A DNA stretch of 64,000 nucleotides, taken from assembly GCA_028564705.1 (NCBI GenBank), contig JAPXFQ010002813.1, positions 434,001-498,000 on the forward strand. Direction: 5' to 3'. Source of the DNA: Apricaphanius iberus (lineage: Eukaryota > Chordata > Actinopteri > Cyprinodontiformes > Aphaniidae). The notes beneath the pieces are model-generated. The model was not told the DNA's origin. It made no database searches and saw only the letters and a list, made by a program, of their open reading frames with translations. The translations under genes were made by a program, and so were the position numbers. Each line of letters starts with the position of its first letter. Within the stretch, counting starts at the first letter, position 1. This document shows, in pieces, positions 21,944 through 31,908 of the stretch.

Positions 21944-22330
21944 CTATCCACGGGGATCAGCAATTAAAGTGGACCAACTAGTATCTTTTTGATCATTTGT
22001 TATGTACCACAAGGGGTAGGTTTTATATTTACTTGCTTGTTCTCCCTTATAAACTAATGTATTTAAGGGAATAGTAATCACTGCAGATCGTCCTTTTGGT
22101 AGGCAAAATTGAGAAAATCCACGATGTGCGGCGGAAGAGCCACACAGTGAATAGGGAGTTGATTTAGCCATTAAGTTTCTTCTCGGTCTAATTGAGTGAA
22201 CTTCAACCTGTGTTTGATTTGCAGAACTATTATAGGGCCATTCACCACAACAGTAAAAGATAATATTGACCAATAACATTATGCAAATACCTGTGGTGCA
22301 CAGCACCTTCTTATTTTCCCAAAGATGCAT
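21944..22330 (-). pseudogene. ERV env N-terminal part (signal peptide and start of SU)
   Basis: 128 residues starting at a Met, followed by a hydrophobic stretch at about 10-28 (CTTGICIMLLVNIIFYCC) that fits a signal peptide. Then come N-glycosylation sites and a basic RPRR. The frame stops about 40 bp upstream of the main env frame. The two are offset by one base at a short homopolymer, so this is the 5' end of the same broken gene. Confidence 0.85.
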
Positions 22331-23252
22331 ACTTTCTGTTAGTGGTGTGATCCTATGTTTATTTTAACCAAGGAAGGGTGTCTGTTTTTCTTTATCTTTA
22401 CCTTTAAGCACTTATTTTTATTTTATTAATTTATTTTTTATCGTTTTAACCCAATTCAATATTCTTTTAGTACAAGGCAAACTCTAGCAATTGTCACAAC
22501 CTAAAAAACATTGACAGAAAACCATATCATCAAAAAAGATAATTGAAACAAAGATTTAGTAATCCAGTCAACCTAATTATGATTTAAACACCCCTTAAAA
22601 TGTTTTAGCGTATTAATAAAAACTTTTATAAAACCGTAAAAACTGAGTATTATGACAAAATCCTACAAATTTACTACTTAAAAAGTCTTTGACACCCTCT
22701 TAGGCAGTGTCTAACAATCTGCGCCTGTAGAATAAAAATTGGTTAAACAACCTGTAAAAAACAGAAAAATGATTAATAAATGTTCAGTCTTTATTATTAT
22801 ATTTTTAGTCTTTACTCTTGTTTATTCCTCCGTCACCAAGCGGCTGCAAGTGGTGAGACGATTCAGTAGTGTGGGCTCTTTATTTCTTCCAATTTTTTTC
22901 AGATCGCCCTCAATGAAATGCCAGCTACTTCATTAACTGAACATTTCCCCCAATAACACAACTACACAGACAGGCCCCGCCTCCTGGCTTCCTTCACCGA
23001 TTGTGAAGTGGTCAAAACCTGCTGTGTAATGTGTTAGATGTTTTGCGATCTTTCTCTTCTGTATACTCCCTCTTCGAGAAAAGCAAGCCCAAATTGCTTA
23101 TCTCGCCCAATTTTGGCACATAAAGATCACACTGAATGATCACAGCAAACGGAACCAATCTTCTGGGTGGGCCAAGCCCTGCCTCCTGGCTTCGGCAGTC
23201 GATACTGCCTAGTCAGAACCGACACCACCCACTGCAGAGAGATTCCCCCAGG
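22331..23252 (-). other. 0.9-kb spacer between ERV pol and env
   Basis: No open frame of note on the minus strand. In simple gammaretroviruses pol and env adjoin or overlap, so this gap is unusual. Two related blocks occur, 'cctcctggcttccttcaccg' near 22979 and 'cctcctggcttcggcagtcg' near 23185, suggesting a local duplication. It may hold the env splice acceptor or a decayed accessory frame; I cannot tell which. Confidence 0.6.
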
Positions 23253-24146
23253 TCAGCAGAGAGCTGCTGCAGATGAGGGACAGGAGGGGGGGTCAGGGGC
23301 TGGAGCACACTGGGACCAGTGAAACCAAGTAGAACCTTTCCCACGCAGCTGGACAGCGTGAGTCGTACGAGCAGCAACCTGGAACGGGCCAGACCAGCGG
23401 GGCTCCTGCCACTTCCTCTTATACACCTTCAGCCAAACTCGTCCAGCCTCGTAAGCAGACGCCGCAGGTCCCTGCACGTCACGGGGAGCCGGAAGGAAGG
23501 AGGAGACCAGGCCCTTCAGCTGCTGATGATCACCTCGAGGATCTGGATCAGGATGGGGCGAAACCTGTGGTTCTCTGCCAGCCCAAGGACCAGGGAAGAT
23601 CCTGCCTGTAAACATCTCATAAGGAATAAGACCTTTCGTCCTACAGACAGATGATCTGATGGCCATCAGAGCAATAGGGAGAGCATCTAGCCAATTAAGC
23701 CCCGTCTGAGCTGAAATCTTTGCCAGCCTCAACTTTAAAGTAGAATTAGAACGCTCGACAACACCTTGCGATTGCGGATGATAAACAGTGCCGAACTTGT
23801 GGGTTATTCCCATCTGTTCCTCAACCTGCCGGAGATGTTTATTTTTAAAATGTGTGCCATTGTCAGACCTGACCTTAGTCGGAAAGCCATGGCACGGAAT
23901 CCAGTGGTTAACCAAAGATTTCACCACCGTTTGAGAAGTCTCCCGTCTCGCAGGAAAAGCAGAAAGCCAAGAGGTCAATGAATCAATAATCACTAACAGG
24001 TATCGGAAACCCCTAACAGGTGTCCCCATATCTGTATAATCGATCACGATCTCCTCGCCAGGCCTGCACAAGTCCTGGAAGGCTCCCATTTCTGGCTTGA
24101 TAGTAGGCTTAGGATTAAATTGACCACACACCACACATTCACTCAA
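23253..24146 (-). pseudogene. ERV integrase (pol C-terminal part)
   Basis: Encodes 297 residues of integrase, the enzyme that joins viral DNA to host DNA. The frame opens inside the zinc-binding HHCC domain (its CVVC pair is at residues 4-7). The catalytic triad is complete: D36 in IDYTD, D95 in RSDNGTHF and E131 in VVERSN, with 35 residues between the last two. A basic C-terminal domain (KVYKRKWQEPRWSGPF) follows. The two histidines of the zinc finger are in the preceding frame; the frames are offset by one base at the 7-A run 24145-24151. As written, no continuous Pol is made. Confidence 0.92.
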
Positions 24147-26553
24147 AAAAACGCTTAATCATATGTGGCAGGAAAGGATGCCACCAAAAACAAAGATTAC
24201 GTTTCATCTGAGTGTATGACACATGTGCCACACCATGAGCCTCCTGAAAAAGGGTGGGTTTTAACGCGGCAGGTAAAACCAAACGGCCATCAGGCCCACG
24301 CCAAAAACCATCAACAAAAACAGCACCTCTATCCTTCCACACAGTCATCTCCTGTGGCGCAGCAGCCTGCTGCGCCAACTGCAATTCCTCAGTAAAACTG
24401 TCTGACAGTTCCTGCGCTGACGTGACAATCAGCTGTGTGTGGACACGTGACAGGTAACCCGCTGCCTCTTTTGCAGCCAAATCTGCCGCAGCATTTCCAC
24501 GCGCATCAACAGTGTCAGCCTTGCTGTGACCCTGACATTTAAGAACAGCAAGGTTAGCTGGCAACATGACAACATCCAAAAGTTCCATAATGTCCGCATG
24601 ATGCTGTATAGGCTTACCCGTAGTGGTAACAAAACCTGCTCTCTTCCACTGCGGTAATTCATAATGAATGACAGAAAACCCATAATTCGAATCAGTGTAA
24701 ATCGTCACATCTTTATCTCTGCCCCACTTGCATGCTTCAATAAGAGCCCTTATTTCAGCACGCTGTGCGCTCTGCTTGCCATCAAGCTTCCCAGAAACAA
24801 CAGTCTGAAAGGAATCCCCCTTTTGCTCTACTATTGCAAAACCTGATCTCAACTGCCCCTGCAAATCCCTAAAACAGCAACCATCTGTATAAAGCACAAC
24901 ACCTGAAGGCAAAGGGTCAGATCGCAAATCAGGACGTATTTTTTGAGCAACCGAATTCAGTCTGACACAGTCATGCTGCTCCCCAGAGATGGTCATTTGG
25001 TCAGCCATGTTTATTCCTTCATGCGTAAAAAAAATGTTCGGTGCTTCCAAAACTCTGCTAATTCGCTGTTGACGCAAAGTTGAAAGAGTAAACATCTCAG
25101 AATTAACCAATGCCATGACCCCATGAGATGTCAAAATATGAAGTGGATAACCCCTGACAATGTGTGATGTTTTTTCCACTAGATGAGCAATACCGGCTGC
25201 GTGTCTCGTGCAAGGCGGCTGTCTCATTTCAATAGCTTGCAGCTTTATGCTAAGATACATAAGAATCTGTCTCTGACCACACTTTTTCTGAAACAAAATG
25301 CCATTAACAATCCCATCTGTCTCTGATGTGTCGAGAAAAAATGGACATGTATAGTCAGGAGTGGCCAAATCAGCTGCTTGTGCCAGAGCCTGTTTCAACC
25401 TAATAAATGCCTCCTCAGCTGGTATATCCCATACTAATTTAGCATGTAGATTCTTCATACCATGAACATTTACAAGCGCTCTGAGTGGTGTGGTTAGGTT
25501 CGTGTAATGAGGCACATAATGTCTGGAAAAATTTGTCAGTCCCAGAAATGACAGCATTGATTTAACAGTGAGAGGTTTTGAATGAGCCAAAATAGCATTT
25601 TTGTGGGTATCAGTCAGTCCAGCGTCTTGAGCTGTCACCTTCCGCCCCAGGAACTGGACCTCCTGTCTGACCAACTGAAGCTTATCACGGGAGACTTTAT
25701 AACCCTCTCTCCCCAGATGTCGTAACACAGCTAGAGTAGCTGCTATGCATGATTCAACAGTAGGGGCCGCCAAAATTAAATCGTCCACATACTGGGTCAG
25801 AACACAGCCTGGAGGGAGCTGTACAGTGCTTAATGACTGCTTCAATACCTGATTAAACAAACCTGGACTCAAAGCGAAACCCTGCGGAAGCCTACTATAA
25901 CGTAGCTTCCTTCCCCTGAATGTAAATGAAAAAACATCCCTGACAGAAGGATGGAGGGGTAAACAGAAAAACGCATTAGCCAAATCTATGCAGGTAAACC
26001 ATTTCAAATCAGGTGTAAGAGATGCCAAAGCTGTATACGGATTGGGCGTAGCAATGGGAGGGGTTTTGAGGGCCTCATTGACAGCACGCAAATCATGTGC
26101 CATTCTGTATTTACCAGTACCTTTTTTTTCTACAGGAAGAATAGGGGTGTTATATGGAGAATCCGATGGTTCTAAAACTCCTACTTCAAGTAACCCTGCA
26201 ATAGTGTCTGCAATACCTTCTTCAGCCTGAGGTTTATGTGGATACTGCGGACGCCAAATTGGATCAGAATGTTTCATCTCAAATGTGATGGGTGTTGTAT
26301 GCACTAGACAAACATCAGTGGGACCATCTGACCACAAAGAGTCAGGCACGACCTTTAATGCCTCCACTGCATCAGGATGATCTGTTTTTTCTCTGCCATG
26401 ATTTCTAGAAAGCTGCAAATGTTCCAAAAAAGTAGTGTCTGAGAGCTGCGTGTCTATTTTGTACATCTGAGAAGAAGGAGAAAAACAGACCGCAGGTACC
26501 TGGGTAGGAACCCAATCCTTTAATGCAACTCCCCTTTTAACCATTCCCCCCAA
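24139..26553 (-). pseudogene. ERV reverse transcriptase / RNase H / start of integrase
   Basis: 804 residues of gamma-like Pol. The reverse transcriptase copies viral RNA to DNA; D190 (CIDLANAF) and YVDD (255-258) are its catalytic carboxylates, with LPQGFALSP between. A connection domain follows, then RNase H with YTDGCCF, AQRAEIRAL and YTDSNYGF. The frame ends with the HHCC zinc-finger histidines of integrase (EAHGVAH...) and a stop just before the CXXC. It is out of frame with the protease upstream: the switch falls at the 6-C run 26546-26551 (G run on the coding strand). All catalytic residues remain, so the breaks are the main damage. Confidence 0.92.
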
Positions 26554-27319
26554 ATTCTTTAGCTTGATGTTTTGGATGCAACAATAGCGATATGTGAGGA
26601 AGCGCTTCAGCTTCCATCATATACCATTTATGCTGCTCTGAAGTCAGATCAGCAAACAGTGCAACACCCTCCTTCCCCACAAAGCATGGACCCGAAGCCA
26701 CAGACCAAGTTTGTCCTTCAAGTTCTGTTTCAAATTTTTCCTGATACAAAGTAGGATCGCCCCTCTCATATAGGAGGGTTACATGTAATGGGTCAGGCGG
26801 TGGAACAAAAGGCCGGAGTTCAAGCAGCCACGGCTTCCAGCATCTCAGAAATTCAGCCGCAGAAGATTCACTTGCAGACATCGTAGTCAATCTGGCCCAG
26901 AAAATATCAGCCACTTGTGAAGTGTCATCTTTCACCAAAAATTGACCACTCATGGTGTCACAGCAATGTGTATGTCCATTCGGAAAAGTCACCATAAGTC
27001 CATCAGGGGTACACAGGATAGTAGCACCCAGTTTGATAAGCAGATCTCTGCCTAACAAGTTGACCGGAGTGGTTTGAGCAATGACAAAAGGATGTGATAG
27101 TCTTTGACCTCCCACCGCAACAGGCAATGGTTGAGTGACAGGGAGAATCATCGGAGCCCCAGAGATGCCCATCACAGACACTGTGTTCCCAGAAAAATTG
27201 ACGTCTGGTAAAACTCTGTCCAGCGTGCTGAAAGTAGCACCAGTGTCCACCAAGACTGGCAATGAATGTCCATATATGTCCATTGTGAGCATTGGATCCC
27301 CCTTAGTCCTGCTCACCAA
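26537..27319 (-). CDS. ERV aspartic protease region
   Basis: The retroviral protease cleaves Gag and Pol during maturation. The active-site DTGA lies at residues 25-28 and the second conserved motif LLGRD near 88-92. This frame is the same as gag's; only the gag stop (TGA, 27338-27340) separates them, with no other stop between, so expression by stop-codon readthrough fits. The apparent start is a TTG and is not a real initiation site. The last 100 or so residues form the protease-RT linker before the frame breaks at 26546-26551. Confidence 0.88.
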   Translation of the reverse strand: MVSRTKGDPMLTMDIYGHSLPVLVDTGATFSTLDRVLPDVNFSGNTVSVMGISGAPMILPVTQPLPVAVGGQRLSHPFVIAQTTPVNLLGRDLLIKLGATILCTPDGLMVTFPNGHTHCCDTMSGQFLVKDDTSQVADIFWARLTTMSASESSAAEFLRCWKPWLLELRPFVPPPDPLHVTLLYERGDPTLYQEKFETELEGQTWSVASGPCFVGKEGVALFADLTSEQHKWYMMEAEALPHISLLLHPKHQAKEFGGNG

Positions 27320-27337
27320 GGTACTCTGTGGGCATTG

Positions 27338-29494
27338 TCAAAACTGAGGCCCCCCCTGTCCTCCTTGATAGGAGGGAGGAACCATATGCTGATTCGGAGC
27401 AAAATGTGAAGGTGGCTGACCGGGAGGAATAGCGCCCTCTCGTGGATGTGGACATTCCTTCACCCAGTGCTCATTTGAGCCACACCTCCGACAACCGCCA
27501 GCACCTGGCTGCCCTCTTCCCAGGCCTCTATTACCACCAAACCTGGCCCTTCCACGTGACCGTCCCCGAGAGTGCCATGTCCGATAAGGAGCAGCAAATG
27601 GCTGATTCGGTGCGGCTGCAGCATACATTACAGGAAAGGAAGGCAACACTGTAGCTGATCCAACAGTCGGCGCTGCTTTAGCCACCATCTGATTCACTTT
27701 TTTTGACTGATGGAAGTCACCCAATTTATTCTGAGCCTCCTTTAAGTGGAGCTTCAGCAAAGCAGTCTCCATTTTCTTATTCTCCGCAGCGTCCCTTAAC
27801 GCAGAATCTTGAGCTTCTTGTAAATAATGTGTTATGTGTCTCTCCCATGTAGGCTGATCATAAATATGTGAATCAGGATTACGTTTCATTAGTGTAGCAA
27901 CAGACTCTGGCATACCCGCTAAAACTGCTTCTCTAAACCAGTTTCTGTTATTCCCGGCATCTCTGGGATATTCGCCAGTAACGTCAACCCATTTATCTTT
28001 ACATTTAGCCAGATATTCTGCGGGAGTTACATCAGTTGACCAAGGAAATTTCAAAATCTTAGAGGCGGGCGGGGTAGGATACTTTCTCCTGACCCACTCA
28101 GCAAGTGCAGGCGCGTGAAGCGCAAAAGGGACTTCATCTAGTATTTGCACTAAGTTGCACTGGAGCATCATCTCATTATAGTCTGTTAATGTCAACATTC
28201 TGCCCATAATTGCTTTCCAGTCCCCCACCGCTAGTGTTTGGCCTGAAGTCAGCTGATTTAATTTGTTTATCCAACAGTTTCCACCACCAGTCAAAGCGGG
28301 GAGTTGCAGAGTGATTGCAGAAATGTCAGCCAGCCTCCATGGTTTGTAAATTACTGAACCATCCGATGCACCCACTAAAGGAAACATTAAATTAGTGCCC
28401 CCATGAGTTCTGGTATTCTGATAAACCCCCTCGCCCTGGTCAACTCTCAACGTCTGTACGTCGTTAACCTGTCCAACTGTTGCACATTCATCACTTTTAG
28501 TGGGGCTGGTACCCCCCCGAAGGTCAGCAGCCTGCCCTCGCACCAAAGATGTTAATCTGTCCTGATCCTTAAGGACCTCATCCATCTGTTGTTGAACTGT
28601 ATTTAACCTGTGTTCGTGCTGCTCTATTTCCTCCATTAATCTACCATTGTAAGCCAAAAACAATTTATCAGTCTCCTGTTCTGTTCTGTTTTTAACTAAG
28701 TTGAACAACTGTCTGTCCTCCTCCGCAGTGTGTGCTACAGTTCCTTTACCGGTGACCTCAAAATGCAATTTATAATCCTGTCCCTCATCGTCCACCTTCA
28801 GATCACCCTGTGGTTTATTAGTTAATGGGTCATGGGCCACAGACCTCTTTGATGGGCCACTCCAGTGTAAGACTGCAGTGTTTGAAGGGAGGGGGGAAGC
28901 GGGGGAAGCAGGAGAGGTACCCAGAGAGGGTGGTGCACACCTCTGTGATGTAGCCTGCGTGCTGTGAAGTACGCTCTGGCCATCGTCAGTTTCCAACCCC
29001 CAAGAAATGTTTGTTTTACCAGATGTAGACAAGACGGGATACATATTTTGATAAGGCGGAGGAGTCTGGTCTGCCGAACAAACACTATCTGCAGTAACAC
29101 ACAAATGATCAATGCCTTGACCCGTTAAACCCCATGTCTTCCACATTTTCTCAGTTTTTAAGTATCTCTTCTTAGCACCAGTGATGCTCCTAGCTGTTTT
29201 AGCTTTTTCTGCAAAACGCTTTCCTTCCTCAAAACACATCTGTAAGAGACACCTCTTATGTTCACCACTAGCAGCATGCCGAGACCACATGGCCTTCATG
29301 TCGGCTTGAAACTGCTTTTTATCTATTTCACCGGGCTTATCAACTAATACAGAATATAGTTTTGAAATGTATATTAACAATTGGGCATCTAACGTGCGCC
29401 ACTCGTGTCCCAATGGAGCAGGAAGCAATTTATATTCGGCTGCCATTGAAAGTTTAAAACAAAATCCAAAATGGATTAAAATTGAAGTAGGCAA
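27338..29494 (-). CDS. ERV Gag polyprotein
   Basis: Structural polyprotein that forms the particle. 718 residues are open. The likely start is the second Met (29444-29446), giving MAAEYKLLPAPLG. Visible features: a basic N-terminal matrix region, a PPPY late-budding motif (145-148), a predicted coiled coil (about 268-320), a capsid-like region (about 380-560), a second helical charged stretch, an RG-rich segment (SRGRSRGRARFGGNRGLGRG), and one CCHC zinc knuckle C-X2-C-X4-H-X4-C at 668-681 of the nucleocapsid. The gene ends in TGA followed by CAA, and the protease frame continues in phase. Gag is uninterrupted, unlike pol and env. Confidence 0.92.
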   Translation of the reverse strand: MPTSILIHFGFCFKLSMAAEYKLLPAPLGHEWRTLDAQLLIYISKLYSVLVDKPGEIDKKQFQADMKAMWSRHAASGEHKRCLLQMCFEEGKRFAEKAKTARSITGAKKRYLKTEKMWKTWGLTGQGIDHLCVTADSVCSADQTPPPYQNMYPVLSTSGKTNISWGLETDDGQSVLHSTQATSQRCAPPSLGTSPASPASPLPSNTAVLHWSGPSKRSVAHDPLTNKPQGDLKVDDEGQDYKLHFEVTGKGTVAHTAEEDRQLFNLVKNRTEQETDKLFLAYNGRLMEEIEQHEHRLNTVQQQMDEVLKDQDRLTSLVRGQAADLRGGTSPTKSDECATVGQVNDVQTLRVDQGEGVYQNTRTHGGTNLMFPLVGASDGSVIYKPWRLADISAITLQLPALTGGGNCWINKLNQLTSGQTLAVGDWKAIMGRMLTLTDYNEMMLQCNLVQILDEVPFALHAPALAEWVRRKYPTPPASKILKFPWSTDVTPAEYLAKCKDKWVDVTGEYPRDAGNNRNWFREAVLAGMPESVATLMKRNPDSHIYDQPTWERHITHYLQEAQDSALRDAAENKKMETALLKLHLKEAQNKLGDFHQSKKVNQMVAKAAPTVGSATVLPSFPVMYAAAAPNQPFAAPYRTWHSRGRSRGRARFGGNRGLGRGQPGAGGCRRCGSNEHWVKECPHPREGAIPPGQPPSHFAPNQHMVPPSYQGGQGGPQF

Positions 29495-31264
29495 TTTGTA
29501 ATAACTCTGTAAATTATTTATTTTAATTGAAAAACTATCAATTAGTAGGCCAAATTTATCCCAATATTAATGCAGTTAATAGTAAAGACAGGCAGTATTG
29601 TATTTAACCTATTTATTTTTATTCTTTATAGTGAAGTGGTTTATGTATTATTTTAGTCATATAACATTAACCTTAATAATGATTTATGCAAAGCCGAAAC
29701 GAAGGAAATCTAAAAAGGTTTATAACGAACTTTTTATTTTCTCATTAATTTATTTATATACTGAGACATCAGCTGTTTTGTCTAAAACACAAAGAATTTT
29801 AATGAAGTCCGGCCGGCGGCAAAACCCGCGACGGACACTTCCACGAATCACACAAAGAAATAGAATTCTCCCAATATAAAAGCAGTCTCATTTATCATTA
29901 AAACAAACCGAAAAAATATCTGAAAAACTAGCTTTGTAACACAATCGTAGATCGTTTTTACAAAAAAGAAGTCGACCGAATTAGCGGACCAAGTCAAAGA
30001 CAATAGAACTTCCGGGTCACCATGCGAAACGGAAAAAAAAACAACCGGGACAAAGACGGCTAATTCTTCACTACAATGTTAAACCGAACAAACTGTACTC
30101 ATAAGTAAACCAACCAAAGACAAAAACAAAATGCCTCCAGCAGAACCACACTTCGTCTCCAAAAAACTCTAATAGCTGTTTAACCGTGTCAAACAAATAC
30201 CGGTCGGAAGCTAGGCTACCAGAATGTAGCTGTAAGCATGAGCACCCCAGCTCAATCTGAACAAAACGGTGCCGCTTCTTTACAATAAAGTTATTTTATA
30301 TATATATTCTAAAGAGTTTACTACCAGTTATCCATAACAATAGTCGTATATATGTGTTAAACAATGCTTTAGACGTGTTCACGTAAGTGTACAAGGTTGA
30401 ACGCCTTTATTCCAGGCGAGACTCACACACACTGTATGTTAGCTGAAATCTAAATATGGTGGTACTTTAACTTAACCGAAAATGATAGTTCCCATTATTC
30501 CTCTACAATGCCAAGCTTCTACGCAATCTGCACAAACAGAAAACGAGGGCATCGACTAGGCGTTTAAAATTCGCAGAGGAATTATGGTTTTAGATTCAGT
30601 CAGTTAGTTCCCCTAAATGAGGAGTTTATATGAGGCCGGTGTGCAAAAAAGCTACCTAGTAGCTTTCTTCCCTAGCCTCCACTCCGTCCAAGCACACCCA
30701 CAATCACACCAAAAACAAGTACAGTAATTTTACAATATTTATCAAACACTAACCTCAAACCGGGCCGACCAAAAACTGGACCATAATACAGACTTCCACG
30801 TTTGCGATGCTCAGTCGCGCATTTTGGAAGAAAACGCAGCCTCTCCAAAGTAATCCGTTAGCAGTCAGAGGGCTCCCGGGCCCTGCCTGCTGCTAAATTC
30901 GTTTGCCAGCCAAGGAGGTCCCAAACCAGCGTCCTGGTTGGGCCGGACGGCCACCCTCGAGCCCGATCCGCACTTTGGTCGGCCCTTAACCAAAAAAAAC
31001 AACACATCAACATTAAACGGAGAACGGTTAGATCAATCAATACCTATTAATTTGGTGTTAGCGCTGTTCCAGATTGATACAAAACCACCCGGGTGCTGAT
31101 TTAGCAAGGATCAATCCAGTCGCTCTCCGATTCTCTGTTGAACTCCAAGGAAAAACACAAAATTACTGCAATGTCACAAACACACGCATGAACCAGTTAT
31201 GCCACACTTTACTACTCACACTCAATCTCTCCCAGCTCCGAAACAACTTAAGACCGAATTACGG
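29495..31264 (-). other. Long 5' leader of the provirus
   Basis: About 1.8 kb between the primer site and gag, without an open frame of note. Retroviral leaders are commonly only several hundred bases. It should hold the splice donor and packaging signal. A GC-rich part (about 30870-30990) has inverted words (ggccgac / gtcggcc) that could form structure. The plus-strand frame at 29598-29879 has no known motif. Confidence 0.7.
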
Positions 31265-31282
31265 AGCACGCATCCTCCACCA
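31265..31282 (-). promoter_or_regulatory. Primer binding site, tRNA-Ala type
   Basis: On the minus strand, two bases after the 5' LTR, is TGGTGGAGGATGCGTGCT. Its first 14 bases are complementary to the 3' end of a vertebrate tRNA-Ala (acceptor ...CGCATCCTCCA plus CCA), and 16 of 18 match. The TGG start fits the CCA tail of any tRNA; the following bases fit Ala best among those I can recall. Confidence 0.75.
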
Positions 31283-31284
31283 TG

Positions 31285-31881
31285 TGTTGGCTCCTCGTTC
31301 CCATGCGATCGGCACTCGCTTCCGGAGAGTGTAGGGGCGCCAACATTTACCCCGGCGGGAGTTTTTCAAAGTAAAATCAGAGCTAAGAGACAGAGAGTGA
31401 AATAATGCACAGACACAGAATTTCTGTTTCACACTCATACACACCTGCAGGTGGAGAACAGTCAGAACTGAGTTGAACTGAACTGAACTGAACTGTCGTA
31501 TACAGGGGTGTACCATTTTTATTAAAGAAGAACAAAGAACGTAGTCACATGTCTATTCTCCTCCCCCTAGATTTTATTACACCAAACGTTTATTCTCAAG
31601 GTTTCCTGAGTTATCGCTGTAACCATCCGGTCTGTTTATGACTGTCTACTCTCTACTCTGTTTCTTATCTCCGCATCCCACTTTTACAACGTGCAATAAC
31701 CTTAGCCTAGAGTTTTACGACTTAAAAGCTTTCCCCCATAAACCATACTTGACAAACATTTCTTTACTATCATGCAAGCTAATAAAAACAGACTTTTACT
31801 TTCTGAATACTAACTCAAGATTATATAAACATATTCAATACGAGACTGTTATATTCCCATAGCCCTAAAAACATGACATCA
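31285..31881 (-). repeat. 5' LTR of the provirus
   Basis: 597 bp with TG...CA ends ('tgttggctcc' to 'catgacatca'). On the minus strand it has a TATA-like TTTATATAA near 31820-31829 and AATAAA at 31518-31523, in the expected promoter-then-polyadenylation order. It is shorter than the partner LTR by small indels and carries an extra 'ctgaa' unit (gaactgaactgaactgaact). Confidence 0.93.
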
Positions 31882-31908
31882 TCTTAACTACTCCCTATAA
31901 ACATATCT

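Larger units (their letters stand above)
19774..31881 (-). mobile_element. Class I (gamma-like) endogenous retrovirus, full-length provirus
   Basis: A 12.1-kb provirus on the minus strand: 5' LTR 31285-31881, primer site, 1.8-kb leader, gag, protease, reverse transcriptase/RNase H, integrase, a 0.9-kb spacer, env, polypurine tract, 3' LTR 19774-20380. Order, the YVDD box, the single CCHC knuckle, in-frame gag-stop-pro layout and CX6CC Env put it with gamma/epsilon-like fish ERVs. Gag is open, but pol carries two frame breaks and env one, so it cannot make complete Pol or Env as written. The LTRs differ by many substitutions and indels in their middle parts, so the insertion is not recent. It sits inside an L2. 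No clean target duplication is seen (left flank ...ctaa, right flank tctt...). Confidence 0.95.

Noticed and set aside
24139..24152. Programmed frameshift between RT and integrase at a T7 run
   Set aside because: It falls inside the integrase zinc finger, where no retrovirus is known to shift; an indel or sequence error is simpler.
30858..31040. 60-codon frame in the proviral leader, possible accessory gene
   Set aside because: Too short, no motif, and the composition follows the GC-rich leader.
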